64,000 nt of DNA from the NCBI GenBank assembly GCA_047602575.1, contig JASGGY010000004.1:1-64000 (forward strand). Reading direction: 5' to 3'. Under the pieces are notes generated by a model, which saw nothing but the letters and a program-made list of their open reading frames with translations, did not search any database and was not told the DNA's origin. The translations under genes were made by a program, and so were the position numbers. This DNA comes from UBA1366 sp047602575. GTDB taxonomy: Bacteria > Bacillota > Clostridia > Oscillospirales > Ruminococcaceae. Below are positions 1-9,253 of this stretch, one piece after another (positions within the stretch are counted from its first letter, which is position 1; each line of letters begins with the position of its first letter).

Positions 1-2
1 AA

Positions 3-546
3 TACATCGACGCGGATTGCATTGTGACGGACAGCTATTACGGTATGTACCGTCTGACCGATTATCTGATTGCGAATGGTCACCGCAGCATCGGCTTTGT
101 GGGCTCTGTGCTTTCCACGCAGAGCATTCAGGATCGCTACATGGGCTTTCTCAAGGCGATGACGGAGAATATGCTGCCGGTTAATCCGGAGTGGGTACTC
201 CCCGACCGCGATGAAAACGGCACGTATATCCCGATTGCGTTGCCCGAAACGCTTCCCACCGCGTTTGTGTGCAACTGCGACGAGGTGGCGTATAACTTTA
301 TGGCTGAATTGAAAAGCTGCAGGAATCCGCATTCCGGAGGATGTTTCGCTTGTGGGCTATGACAATTATGTCGTGCAGAACCTCGCGGCACCGCTGATTA
401 CGACCTTTGATGTCAGCATTACCGACATGGCGGCGATGGCTGCGGAAACCATCGTGGCGAAAATCCGCACCGGCGAAAAAAACAACATCCGCAAAACCCT
501 CATCGGGCGGATTGTGGTAAAGGATTCCGTGAAAAAGCTTTTATAA
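3..546 (+). CDS. LacI/GalR-family regulator, C-terminal part, frameshifted
   Basis: This is the sugar-binding (periplasmic-binding-protein-like) half of a LacI/GalR repressor; the DNA-binding N-terminus lies left of the window. The frame is open from the window edge (reading Y-I-D-A-D before the first Met at 24). Family landmarks are the stretch GHRSIGFVGS, a later VSLVGYDNY and the C-terminal dimer-interface part with LIGRIVVKDS. The reading frame changes at 312-315: removing one A from the run AAAA gives K-A-A-G-I-R-I-P-E-D-V-S-L-V-G-Y-D, an excellent family match, and joins the two halves into one protein ending at 546. The effector sugar cannot be told. The break is either a sequencing error in a homopolymer or a true inactivating insertion. 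Confidence 0.8.
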
Positions 547-563
547 AATCTGTGATAAAAAAG

Positions 564-597
564 CAAAAACGCGTGCCGCAACGGTACGCGTTTTTTG
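564..597. terminator. Hairpin terminator after the LacI-type gene
   Basis: A 13-bp stem (AAAAACGCGTGCC against GGTACGCGTTTTT, one G-U pair) with loop GCAAC, 18 bases after the regulator stop. A-run and T-run flanks make it usable on both strands. It could therefore also end the minus-strand operon whose last gene stops at 733. Confidence 0.8.
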
Positions 598-732
598 TGC
601 CGAATACTCAATGCTCCGCCGGTTTGATTTTAAAAATAAAACGGAACAGACCGGAGATGAACTTCGGACTTTTAATGACAATGACTTTCATGCCGCAACG
701 TCCTTTCCCAACTGAATTGCCTGTAATACAGT

Positions 733-1392
733 CTATTCGGCGGGTGGAAATTGGTGCGGAATTTTTGAGCGGATAACAAGCAGTTTTCCCGCAGAAAACG
801 AAATTCCGGCAAAATCCGCGCTTATTTCGTTGGAAATCCCAATCGGAAATCCCGCGGTGAGCAGGGCGTTTTGCAGCGGATACCTGACCCCGGTCAAGGT
901 GACATCCGCGCATTCCCCCGCATAGGCGAACACGGATAGGGAGAAGCCAGGCAGCGTTTCAAAGCGGTACGCCCCCGGCGTGAGCATCCGGACGCGCTCG
1001 GTCGGGGAAAGAATCTCCCCCGCCGCGCCTTGACCGACGATAAAATCCAACGTCTGCAAATTGGCGAAGGTGTGGTCGAGCCGCCCGCCCAGTGCGCCTG
1101 TCAGCGTGATGCGCCGGCAGCCGCGTGCGAGTGCGGTGCGCACGGCGAGCATGGTATCGGTGTCGTCCTTTTCGGCAGCAACGCGGAGAATTTCAATGTT
1201 TTGCGGCAGCGCATCCGTATAGGAATCAAAATCGCCCACCGCTAAATCCGGCGAAACGCCAAGCATCTGCGCCATCCGCAGCCCCGCATCGGCGCAAATC
1301 ACCAGCGCGCTGTCGCAAGCATTGCACAGCGTGTCCTCGATCCCCATCAGATCCTGCGCGCCGCCGCAGAAGATCACGGCGTCGCGGTTCAT
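733..1392 (-). CDS. thiN: Thiamine pyrophosphokinase
   Basis: Transfers pyrophosphate from ATP to thiamine to make thiamine diphosphate in the cytosol. The 219-aa protein shows the ThiN landmarks: an N-terminal ICADAGLRMAQ segment, the motif VGDFDS, a K-D-D-T-D-T motif (residues about 75-80) and GALGGRLDHTFAN. The C-terminal barrel half is less conserved. The start chosen is the ATG at 1392, which overlaps the rsgA stop as ATGA; a longer reading from 1407 would run back into rsgA. It is the last gene of the long operon. In many Firmicutes rpe (ribulose-phosphate epimerase) sits between rsgA and thiN; here it is absent. Confidence 0.93.
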   Translation of the reverse strand: MNRDAVIFCGGAQDLMGIEDTLCNACDSALVICADAGLRMAQMLGVSPDLAVGDFDSYTDALPQNIEILRVAAEKDDTDTMLAVRTALARGCRRITLTGALGGRLDHTFANLQTLDFIVGQGAAGEILSPTERVRMLTPGAYRFETLPGFSLSVFAYAGECADVTLTGVRYPLQNALLTAGFPIGISNEISADFAGISFSAGKLLVIRSKIPHQFPPAE

Positions 1393-2291
1393 GCTTTGTG
1401 CTCCCATTCTTTGATGCGTTTTGCTTCCTCGTACATTTTCACATAGCTTTCGTGGCGCTGCGCCGGAACAATTCCGTCACGCACGGCTTCAATCACCGCA
1501 CAGCCCAGCTCGCATACGTGTGCGCAGTCGTGAAACCGGCAGCCGTCGGTAAACGGCGTAAATTCGCGGAAGCATCCCGCGAGGGATTCCTTGCGGATCA
1601 GGCTGTATTTTTCGATTTCAAATGTAGAAAAGCCGGGCGTGTCCGCCACATAACCGCCGCGTGGTGTGGAAAAAAGCTCCACATGGCGGGTGGTGTGCTT
1701 GCCGCGTCCGAGCTTGCGGCTGACCTCGCCGGTATTAAGGGCAAGATTGCCGAAGATGGCATTGAGCAGCGAGGACTTCCCTACGCCGGTGTTGCCGGTA
1801 AAAGCGGAAATCTTGCTCGGCTGGTCAAGCAGCTGCGCGAGCGCTTCCCCGCCCTCTCCGGTCAGCGCGCACAGCTCAAAGACCGGAAAACCGGCTTTGC
1901 GGTAAATCTCGCTGAACGGCAACGGCGAATCCAGATCTGTTTTTGTGAACACAATCACCGGTGTGATGCCCTTGTATTCCGCCACGGCGATAAACCGGTC
2001 GAGCAGAAACAAATTTGGCTCGGGCGCGCACACGGAATTGACAAACACCAGACAATCTAAGTTCGCCAGCGGCGGACGGATCACGGCGTTTTTCCGCGGA
2101 AGAATCTCGTCGATCACAAAGCTGCCCGCTTCCTTGGCAAGCCGGACGCTGTCACCCGCGCACGGCGAGATGCCCATACTGCGGAACACACCCCGCGCAG
2201 CACAGTCAAAGAAACCATCGGAGGTTTCTACGGTGTAGATACCTCCGAGGACCTTTACTATGATACCGGTTTCTTCACGGTGTGTCGTCAT
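1389..2291 (-). CDS. rsgA: Ribosome small-subunit-dependent GTPase A
   Basis: A circularly permuted GTPase that helps late maturation of the 30S subunit. The 300-aa protein has an N-terminal OB-fold, then the permuted G motifs: G4 (TKTD), G1 P-loop GNTGVGKSS, G3 DTPGF, followed by a zinc-binding C-terminus with Cys/His in CRFHDCAHVCELGC. Length is normal for the family. The start is taken as ATG 2291, overlapping the kinase stop as TGATG; a TTG one codon upstream is possible but unnecessary. Position directly behind prkC is the usual Firmicute order, and RsgA is a known substrate of PrkC-type kinases in Bacillus subtilis (family knowledge, not shown here). Confidence 0.95.
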   Translation of the reverse strand: MTTHREETGIIVKVLGGIYTVETSDGFFDCAARGVFRSMGISPCAGDSVRLAKEAGSFVIDEILPRKNAVIRPPLANLDCLVFVNSVCAPEPNLFLLDRFIAVAEYKGITPVIVFTKTDLDSPLPFSEIYRKAGFPVFELCALTGEGGEALAQLLDQPSKISAFTGNTGVGKSSLLNAIFGNLALNTGEVSRKLGRGKHTTRHVELFSTPRGGYVADTPGFSTFEIEKYSLIRKESLAGCFREFTPFTDGCRFHDCAHVCELGCAVIEAVRDGIVPAQRHESYVKMYEEAKRIKEWEHKA

Positions 2292-4405
2292 CAATCCGCT
2301 CCGCCGTCGTCGGGCGGTGTCGTTGTATTCACCGGCGTTGACGCGGGCGGCGTTGTTGTATTCTCAGGCGCGGTGGTTGTGGTTGGCGTTGTGGTGGTTT
2401 CAACCAGCGACAGGAATGCCGCTTCATCGCGTGAGCTTTCGGTCTTTGTGCCTGTTGTGAAATCAATCACATATTTCGCATAAATCGCTTCTTTATTTGT
2501 TTTCGTGTTTAATACCTTAATTGTAATGTTTCTTGTGCCTTCGCCTGTTACAGGAATGGAAATGGTTGATCCCGCAACCGCTTCCGCATCTTCCAGCGGC
2601 TGATTGCCCGCTTTATTTCCGTCAATCAGGGTAATGATGTTGAATGAGCCTTTCGCGCCCGTCGGAATCGGCAGATCGATGTTCACGCTCTGGCTTACAA
2701 TTTTTCCGGTAGAAACCTGAATCGTAATTTTGTCCGTTCCTGCGATAAACTGACCGTCAACAGGATCCTGCGCAATGACTTTTCCGGCATTCTCAAGCGT
2801 GTCGATCTCATCAATTTTAACATTGTTGAATCCTGCTTTTGAAAGCGCAGCCTGTGCGTCGGCAAGGGTCTGACCGACCACATTCGGAACTTTGAGTGTC
2901 TGATTCGAGGAAGGACCGTTGCTGACATAAATCACGACGGTGCTGCCCTCCGCGGAGGTTTCGCCGGCTGCCGGCTCGGTGCGGATGATCAATCCCTTTT
3001 CGACGTCGTCGCTGTATTCCTTGACCTCGCTGCTCTTTAAGCCATATTGAGTGATCTGGTTTTTGCCGTCGTCCAAAGACATTTTTGTCACGTCGGGAAC
3101 AACCACGGGACGCGCGCCGTTGCTGACGGTGAAGCTGATTTTCGCACCTTTATCAACGGTCGTTCCGGCTTTGATGCTCTGGTCAATGATATAGCCTTTT
3201 TCGATGGTGGCGTTGTATTCAAGCGTTGAGGAGATGTTCAGCTCATCGCTGTGTGCACTCTTAACTTCGTCAAAAGACTGACCGACATAGTTTTCGATTC
3301 TGACGACGGTGTCGCCGCCGCTGTCGTTGTTGCCTTTGCTGATGAGTGTAACGATCAGAACCGCCACGATGATCACCACAGCAACGGTCGTCGCCGCAAG
3401 AATCGGAATCACATAAGAACGCTTCGGCTCTTCATAATCCTCCTCGTCGTCGTACGCTTCATCTTCATAGTCGTCGCCGTAAGCGCCGGTTCCGCCGGGA
3501 ACGGGGCTGAAATACCGTGTCGAACCGCCGTTGTCCTCCTGCGCGTATGCTTTGGAAAGATACCCGAACACAATGGTCGGATTGAGCTTAAAGGTGTCAA
3601 TGTCCTTGATCATCTGCGCTGCGGACTGGTAACGCTTCGCGGGGCTTTTCTCCATCGCATGGACAACGATTTCTTCGATCGCCGCGGGGATGGTGGGAAC
3701 CAGATCGCGCGGATAAACGGCGGTTTCCTGCATATGCATCAGCGCCACGGAAACCGGATTATCGCCGTCAAAGGGCTTTCTGCCGGTAAGCATTTCATAG
3801 AGCATCGCGCCCACGGAATAAATATCGCTACGCTCGTCGGTCACATCGCCGCGCGCCTGCTCCGGCGAGATGTAATGCACTGAGCCAATGGTTTTGTCGG
3901 AAAGGGTTTTGCCGTCCACGCGGGAGAATCGCGCAATACCAAAATCCATGACCTTGACCGTTCCGTCGGCGAAAATCATGATGTTCTGCGGTTTGATGTC
4001 ACGATGAACGATGCCGCGGTCGTGCGCGTGCTGGAGTGCGCGCAGAATCTGTGTGATGAAATGCAGCGAGTCCTTCCAGCGAAGCACACCCTGCTGTTCG
4101 ATGAATTCTTTTAAGGTGATGCCGTCGATGAATTCCATGACGATGTACTGGATTTCATCCGAAAAGCCCAGATCAAAAATCTTGACGATATTCGGATGGG
4201 ACAGAACCGCAATCGCCTTGCTTTCGTTGCGGAATCTTCTCAAAAACTCCTCGCTGCCGGAAAATTCGTTCTTGAGGATTTTCACCGCAACAACCTTATT
4301 TTCCATGATGTCGTCCGCTTTGTAGACGTCCGCCATACCGCCGATGCCGATCAGCTCGGTGATCTCATAGCGTCCGTCAAGCACTCTCCCGATATTCAAA
4401 TCCAT
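2291..4405 (-). CDS. prkC: PASTA-domain Ser/Thr protein kinase
   Basis: Membrane receptor kinase of the PknB/PrkC family that senses peptidoglycan/lipid II fragments. The 704-aa protein has an N-terminal cytosolic kinase domain (about 1-275) with glycine loop GIGGMADVYK, the VAVK lysine, catalytic HRDIKPQN and DFG. A low-complexity acidic juxtamembrane stretch follows, then one transmembrane helix (about 335-362) and three extracellular PASTA repeats (about 370-575). A further extracellular domain ends in a Thr/Pro-rich tail (about the last 40 residues), probably a wall-spanning or glycosylated segment. It lies 14 bp downstream of its partner phosphatase prpC and is translationally coupled to rsgA. 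No frame damage is seen. Confidence 0.95.
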   Translation of the reverse strand: MDLNIGRVLDGRYEITELIGIGGMADVYKADDIMENKVVAVKILKNEFSGSEEFLRRFRNESKAIAVLSHPNIVKIFDLGFSDEIQYIVMEFIDGITLKEFIEQQGVLRWKDSLHFITQILRALQHAHDRGIVHRDIKPQNIMIFADGTVKVMDFGIARFSRVDGKTLSDKTIGSVHYISPEQARGDVTDERSDIYSVGAMLYEMLTGRKPFDGDNPVSVALMHMQETAVYPRDLVPTIPAAIEEIVVHAMEKSPAKRYQSAAQMIKDIDTFKLNPTIVFGYLSKAYAQEDNGGSTRYFSPVPGGTGAYGDDYEDEAYDDEEDYEEPKRSYVIPILAATTVAVVIIVAVLIVTLISKGNNDSGGDTVVRIENYVGQSFDEVKSAHSDELNISSTLEYNATIEKGYIIDQSIKAGTTVDKGAKISFTVSNGARPVVVPDVTKMSLDDGKNQITQYGLKSSEVKEYSDDVEKGLIIRTEPAAGETSAEGSTVVIYVSNGPSSNQTLKVPNVVGQTLADAQAALSKAGFNNVKIDEIDTLENAGKVIAQDPVDGQFIAGTDKITIQVSTGKIVSQSVNIDLPIPTGAKGSFNIITLIDGNKAGNQPLEDAEAVAGSTISIPVTGEGTRNITIKVLNTKTNKEAIYAKYVIDFTTGTKTESSRDEAAFLSLVETTTTPTTTTAPENTTTPPASTPVNTTTPPDDGGAD

Positions 4406-4419
4406 CTGACTGCCTCCTG

Positions 4420-5166
4420 TTATCGCGTTTTATTTGTAATCAATGCGACTGTGATGTTGTCCCTGCTCGTTTTCTGGTTGGCTAAATTGATCAGCGCCCG
4501 TGCGGCTTCCTCCGCGGGTAAGCCGTCAGCCGCCGCGGCGATTTCCTCGTCGCTCACAAAGCCGGAAAGCCCGTCGCTGCAAAGCAAAAGCAGTGCGTCC
4601 GCTTCCAGTTCAACCTCGAAATAATCCGCCTCGATTTCGCGCTCCGTGCCGACTGCGCGGGTGATGACGTGGCGCATCCGATGGCTCTTGATTTCGTTTT
4701 CGCTGATTTTCCCCTGCTCAAACAGCTCGCGGACGTAGGTGTGATCCTCTGTGATCTGTGAAATGCCTCCGTCTTGGATCAGATACGCCCGGCTGTCGCC
4801 CACGCTGACGATATATGCCGTATTCGCATCGGCGATCGCCGCGACGCAGGTTGTGCCCATGCCGTTCTTTTCCGGCGAAAGCTGACTGGTGCGGTACACG
4901 GAGGCATTTGCGGCGTTGATGCTGGTTAAAAGTAAATTGCGGATGCTGTTTGCGCTCATTTCCGGACGATAAGACGCGGAAATGCGGTCGAAAATCACGC
5001 TCGCCGCCGTTTCGCTTGCTTCGCTTCCGAACGATGCGCCGCCCATTCCGTCGCAAAGCACAGCTAAGGCAGCATCCTGTCCGAGCATTCCGGTCAGAAC
5101 CCTGTCCTGATTTTCTGTTCTCGCCGCGCCGATGTCCGTTTGAGAAGTGACAAACAAGCTTTTCAC
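4420..5166 (-). CDS. prpC: PP2C-type protein phosphatase
   Basis: Mn/Mg-dependent Ser/Thr phosphatase that reverses the neighbouring PASTA kinase. At 248 aa it is a minimal bacterial PP2C. The metal-binding Asp motifs are visible: R-T-E-N-Q-D near residues 16-21, LCDGMGGASFG (about 37-47), VGDSRAYL, the regulatory TEDHTYVREL segment, LLCSDGLSGFV and a C-terminal S-R-D-N-I-T-V motif. It stops 14 bp before prkC and begins 17 bp after rlmN, the standard Firmicute arrangement. Confidence 0.95.
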   Translation of the reverse strand: MKSLFVTSQTDIGAARTENQDRVLTGMLGQDAALAVLCDGMGGASFGSEASETAASVIFDRISASYRPEMSANSIRNLLLTSINAANASVYRTSQLSPEKNGMGTTCVAAIADANTAYIVSVGDSRAYLIQDGGISQITEDHTYVRELFEQGKISENEIKSHRMRHVITRAVGTEREIEADYFEVELEADALLLLCSDGLSGFVSDEEIAAAADGLPAEEAARALINLANQKTSRDNITVALITNKTR

Positions 5167-5183
5167 CGTCCTTGCCGGAATGT

Positions 5184-6245
5184 TTATGATTGCGCTTCCT
5201 CGTGGGAACGCCGCAGCTGCCCGCAGGCAGCTTCAATGTCCGCGCCGAGTGTGCGCCGAATGGTTGCGTTGATGCCCAAATTTTTCAGATGCTGTAAAAA
5301 CCGCTTTGCGCTCGTGCGGCTTCCGTGATAATCACGCTCTTTCACCGCGTTGACCGGTATGAGGTTGACGTGGCAATTGCGCTTGCCGATGAGCCGCGCA
5401 AGTTTTATAGCACTGTCCTCGGTGTCGTTGATGCCCTCAATCACCGCGAATTCAAAGGAAATCCGCCGTCCGGTTTTCTCGAAATACCGATCGCAGGCAG
5501 CCATCAGCTCCGGCACCGGATAGCGTAGGTTGACGGGCATGATTCCGCTGCGCGCCGTATCGTCCGCCGCGTGTAGGGAAACCGACAGCGTCAGCCCGAA
5601 TCCCTCGTCGGCAAGAAGATCAATCTCCGGCACAAGCCCGCAGGTTGACAGCGACACATGGCGCAGACTCAGCCCAAAGCCTTTCGGCTCAGATAACAAT
5701 CTTAAAAACCGAACAACATTGTCGTAATTATCAAGCGGTTCGCCGATACCCATCAGCACGACGCTTGAAATCTTGCGTCCGGATTCACGTTCGGATTCAT
5801 AAATCTGCAGCAAAATTTCTGATGCGGTGAGGTTGCGGCGAAAGCCCGCGATTGCCGACGCGCAGAAGCGGCAGCCCATCCGGCAGCCGACCTGTGTGGA
5901 TACGCAGACGCTCGTGCCGTGGGCATAGTCCATCAGCACGGTTTCCACAAAATTCCCGTCAGAAAGCCTATAAAGATATTTTACCGTATTATCGGTATAA
6001 GATTCAAGCTTTTTTGCAACAAATAGTGATTTTATACAAAACATTTCGTCGAGCATTGTACGCATTTGTATAGAAAGATTGGTCATTTGTGTGAAATTCT
6101 GCACCTTTCGCACGTGCAGCCACTCAAACACCTGTGCGGCGCGGAATTTCTGCGCTCCCAGCTCCGCAAGTTGCTGCGAAAGCTCTTCAAACGTGAGGCT
6201 GAGAATATCTGTTTTTTCCGCGCTCTGCGGCTCGGTTTCCGGCAT
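5184..6245 (-). CDS. rlmN: 23S rRNA/tRNA adenine-C2 methyltransferase (radical SAM)
   Basis: Methylates C2 of adenosine 2503 in 23S rRNA and of A37 in some tRNAs. The 353-aa protein has the RlmN N-terminal accessory domain, the radical-SAM cluster motif CRMGCRFCAS (three Cys), MGIGEPLDN, and the C-terminal mechanistic cysteine in A-A-C-G-Q-L. It carries no sign of the resistance paralogue Cfr. It is placed 18 bp downstream of rsmB and upstream of prpC in the conserved operon. Confidence 0.95.
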   Translation of the reverse strand: MPETEPQSAEKTDILSLTFEELSQQLAELGAQKFRAAQVFEWLHVRKVQNFTQMTNLSIQMRTMLDEMFCIKSLFVAKKLESYTDNTVKYLYRLSDGNFVETVLMDYAHGTSVCVSTQVGCRMGCRFCASAIAGFRRNLTASEILLQIYESERESGRKISSVVLMGIGEPLDNYDNVVRFLRLLSEPKGFGLSLRHVSLSTCGLVPEIDLLADEGFGLTLSVSLHAADDTARSGIMPVNLRYPVPELMAACDRYFEKTGRRISFEFAVIEGINDTEDSAIKLARLIGKRNCHVNLIPVNAVKERDYHGSRTSAKRFLQHLKNLGINATIRRTLGADIEAACGQLRRSHEEAQS

Positions 6246-6263
6246 AAACGCCGCCTTTCTGCA

Positions 6264-7577
6264 TCATTTCACGCGCTTGAATTTCGCCACAAAGAATCCG
6301 TCCCCGCTGTAAAGTGCCGGCGTAAAGGTCGCTCTGGTCTGCGCGGGATCTTCGCCGATGCCGAGGGCTTCCGGCGCAAAGTCCGGATTTTCGGCAAGGA
6401 AGCGATTAACCACGTCGTCGTTTTCCGCGCGCGATACAGTGCAGGTTGAATAGAGCAGCACGCCGCCCTCGCGGACATAGTGCGCGCCGCTGACGAGAAT
6501 TTCATACTGCACCGCGGGCAGACCTGCGAATTCCGCGGGGTTTTTATACTTGATTTCGGGCTTGCGCCGGATGACACCCAGCCCCGAGCAAGGCACGTCA
6601 CAAAGCACGCGGTCTACCATCCCGATTTCGGGGTTGTAAAGCTTCGCATTGCCGACCCGCGCGCGGATTGCGCCCTCAAGCCCCAGCCGTTTTGCGCCGT
6701 GGCGGATCAGCTTTACGCGGTTCTCATGTAAATCAAAAGCAAGGATGTGCCCATTTCCGTTGGTGTTTTCGGCGACAGTGAAGCTTTTCCCGCCCGGTGC
6801 GGCGCACAGGTCAAGGATCGTTTCGCCTTCTTTCGCGCCCAGTGCCAGACAGCAGAGCTGGGAGGAAATGTCCTGCACATGGTAAAGCCCCTCGCGGAAA
6901 GCGGCGGTCATCTCTGCGGCACCCGCGCCGTAGAGGTTGAGCGCGTCTGGCGCTGCGGGGTGCTTTTCGCAGGAAATGCCCTCGTTTTGCAGGGTTGTCA
7001 TAATCGCGTCAAGAGGCAGTTTCAGCGTGTTTGCGCGGACGGTCAGCGGCGCTTGTCCAACGGAAGTGGTGATCAGCTCCTCTGCGGCAGCCTGACCGTA
7101 TTCGTTAAACCATTTTTCCACCAGCCACAGCGGGCAGGAATAGGTTACGGAAAGCTTTTCCCGTTCGTTTTTCCAAGCCGGTAGCGCTTTCCCGCCGCGC
7201 AGAAACGCCCGCAGCATGGCGTTGACGAAGCCGGGGGCGGACGGATTGCTCAGCTTTTTTGCAGCTTTCACCGCTTCGTCCACCGCGGCGGATTCGGGAA
7301 TCGCGTTCATGTACAAAAGCTGGTAGACCGCCAGCTGGAGGATCGTGCGCATCTCCGCGGAGAGCTTTGTTCCCGGGCGGTCGAGCAGGCTGTTGATGAT
7401 CTGGTCGAGGGTGTGCATCCGCTCGAGCACGCCGTAAAACAGCGCGGCGCAGAGCTTTTTGTCCTGCGCGGAAATCGGCGATGCAGCCAGTCCCTGATCC
7501 AGTATGATATTCGAATACGCAGATGTGTTTTCCACGCGCAAAAGCAGCTTCAGCGCGGTGCTTCTTGCATCAGCCAT
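6264..7577 (-). CDS. rsmB: 16S rRNA m5C967 methyltransferase
   Basis: SAM-dependent RNA methyltransferase of the Sun/RsmB family acting on 16S rRNA C967. The 437-aa protein has an N-terminal NusB-like RNA-binding domain (about 1-140) and a C-terminal Rossmann methyltransferase domain with LDLCAAPGGKS, the catalytic-cysteine motifs DVPCSGLG and YSTCTVSRAEN. The start ATG at 7577 overlaps the stop of the upstream metallopeptidase by one base (TGATG), so translation is probably coupled. Confidence 0.95.
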   Translation of the reverse strand: MADARSTALKLLLRVENTSAYSNIILDQGLAASPISAQDKKLCAALFYGVLERMHTLDQIINSLLDRPGTKLSAEMRTILQLAVYQLLYMNAIPESAAVDEAVKAAKKLSNPSAPGFVNAMLRAFLRGGKALPAWKNEREKLSVTYSCPLWLVEKWFNEYGQAAAEELITTSVGQAPLTVRANTLKLPLDAIMTTLQNEGISCEKHPAAPDALNLYGAGAAEMTAAFREGLYHVQDISSQLCCLALGAKEGETILDLCAAPGGKSFTVAENTNGNGHILAFDLHENRVKLIRHGAKRLGLEGAIRARVGNAKLYNPEIGMVDRVLCDVPCSGLGVIRRKPEIKYKNPAEFAGLPAVQYEILVSGAHYVREGGVLLYSTCTVSRAENDDVVNRFLAENPDFAPEALGIGEDPAQTRATFTPALYSGDGFFVAKFKRVK

Positions 7578-8293
7578 CAGTTCCGCCTCCTGCCTGAAAT
7601 GATCACGAGAAAGCGCAGGATCGTCAGAAGCGTCGTCACAAGCGCCGCGACATAGGTCAGCGCCGCCGCGGACAGCACCTTGCGCGCCTGCGGGATTTCG
7701 TCGTATTGCAGAATGTTGTATTCCTCAAGCGTTTTCATCGCGCGGTTTGAGGCGTTGAATTCCACCGGCAGCGTCACCAGCTGAAACACTGCCATCACCG
7801 CGAACATTGCCACGCCAAGCAGAGCAATGGTCAGCCCACTGTGCGCGTATTTTGACATGCCCGCCATAATCAGCCCGCCGATGATGAACAGATAGGATAG
7901 GCGCGTGGTGATGTTTGTCACGGGAACAAGCGCCGTGCGGATGATGACGGGCTTATAGTCCTGCGCGTGCTGAACGGCGTGTCCGCATTCGTGGGCGGCA
8001 ACGCCGATCGCGGCGACGGAAGTGCTGTTGTATACGCTTTCCGAAAGAAACACGGTGTTGCTGCGCGGGTCGTAATGATCGGTGAGATTGCCGCCGACAA
8101 TGCGCACCTCGACGTTGTTCAGCCCATTGCGCAGGAGAATATCGCGCGCGACTTCATGCGCCGTCACGCCGCGTGCGTTGTGCACTGCGGAGTATTTCCG
8201 GAACGTCGCCGAAACCCGCGCCTGCGCGAACAGCGCAAGCAGAATGCCCGGAAGAACGATGATCATCGACCAGTCATAGAAATAGTATGGCAT
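7577..8293 (-). CDS. Membrane zinc metallopeptidase, YugP-like (DUF2268/neutral zinc protease)
   Basis: Integral-membrane zinc-dependent peptidase of the YugP family; the substrate is unknown. The 238-aa protein starts with a hydrophobic segment (residues about 8-25), then a soluble part with the metal-binding HECGH motif in AAHECGHAVQHA (about 110-121). Further membrane helices follow, and a terminal one before a basic R-R-R-N end. It sits between fmt and rsmB, the place it occupies in many clostridial genomes, 23 bp after fmt. Confidence 0.88.
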   Translation of the reverse strand: MPYYFYDWSMIIVLPGILLALFAQARVSATFRKYSAVHNARGVTAHEVARDILLRNGLNNVEVRIVGGNLTDHYDPRSNTVFLSESVYNSTSVAAIGVAAHECGHAVQHAQDYKPVIIRTALVPVTNITTRLSYLFIIGGLIMAGMSKYAHSGLTIALLGVAMFAVMAVFQLVTLPVEFNASNRAMKTLEEYNILQYDEIPQARKVLSAAALTYVAALVTTLLTILRFLVIISGRRRN

Positions 8294-8316
8294 AATTTCC
8301 CTTTCCGCCGTTTTGG

Positions 8317-9249
8317 CTATCTGAATATACTGCCTGCCGGGATGGGATGCCCGCGCAGATACTCCGAAGCTTTCATGCGTTTTGCGCCCTCCGCCTGAAT
8401 TTCAACCAGCCGCACCGCACCGTTTCCGCAAGCGACGGTGAGATTTTCCGCATCAATCACCGTGCCGGGCGCTGCGGTTTGCGGGGCGTTTGAAACAATC
8501 TCCGAGCGATAGACCTTGATGCGCTTTCCGTCAAGCGACATGGTTGCGCAGGGCCAGTCGGACAGGCCGCATATTTTCCTATGGACATCATATGCGCTTG
8601 CGCTGAATTCTATGCCGCAAAGTTCTTTAGAAAGCATTGGTGCGTGCGTCGCCGCCGCTTCGTCTTGCTTTTTCGGGACAATCTCCCCCGCTTCGAGCGC
8701 GCGTAGGGTTTTCACAATCAGCTCCCCGCCCATGACGGCAAGGCGCTCAAACAAATCTGCGGACGTTTCGTTTTCGCCAATTTCCGTTTCCGAAACAAGT
8801 AGCATATCGCCCGTGTCGATTCCGTCGTTCATCAGCATAGTGGTAATGCCGGTGGTTTTATCGCCGTTTAAAACCGCGTGCTGGATGGGTGCCGCACCCC
8901 GATAGCGCGGCAGCAGCGAACCGTGGACATTCACACAGCCGTAACGCGGCAGTTCCAGAACTGACGGCGGCAGGATTTTTCCGTAAGCCGCAACCACGAT
9001 GCAGTCCGGTGCGATTTCGCGCAGGATGCCGAGATACGTTCCGTCGTCCTTTTTCAGGCTCTGCGGCTGATAAACCGGCGTGCCGTGCGAAAGGGCGAGT
9101 GTTTTTACCGGCGGCGGGGTTACTTTATAGCCGCGCCCGCTCGGCTTGTCGGGCTGGGTGAAAACCACCGCGATTTCATAACCGGCATCGTAAAGTGCCT
9201 CCAGCGACGCGACCGCGAAATCGGGTGTTCCCATAAAAATAAGCTTCAT
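8317..9249 (-). CDS. fmt: Methionyl-tRNA formyltransferase
   Basis: Formylates Met-tRNAfMet using 10-formyl-THF. The 310-aa protein starts M-K-L-I-F-M-G-T-P-D-F, and has the formyl-folate-binding and catalytic motif HGSLLPRYRGAAPIQ with the catalytic Asn just upstream and Asp in M-N-D-G-I-D-T-G-D. A C-terminal OB-like tRNA-binding domain follows. The start at 9249 was chosen because it gives the family N-terminus; a longer reading from 9297 would overlap def. It lies 4 bp after def, its functional partner in N-terminal methionine processing. Confidence 0.96.
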   Translation of the reverse strand: MKLIFMGTPDFAVASLEALYDAGYEIAVVFTQPDKPSGRGYKVTPPPVKTLALSHGTPVYQPQSLKKDDGTYLGILREIAPDCIVVAAYGKILPPSVLELPRYGCVNVHGSLLPRYRGAAPIQHAVLNGDKTTGITTMLMNDGIDTGDMLLVSETEIGENETSADLFERLAVMGGELIVKTLRALEAGEIVPKKQDEAAATHAPMLSKELCGIEFSASAYDVHRKICGLSDWPCATMSLDGKRIKVYRSEIVSNAPQTAAPGTVIDAENLTVACGNGAVRLVEIQAEGAKRMKASEYLRGHPIPAGSIFR

Positions 9250-9253
9250 GCGC

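Noticed and set aside
1125..2060. 311-codon plus-strand open frame
   Set aside because: It is antisense to thiN and rsgA, which have full family motifs; high G+C makes long antisense frames common here. Similar long antisense frames (e.g. 18899-19807, 23767-24834, 24764-25990, 29392-30615) were rejected for the same reason.
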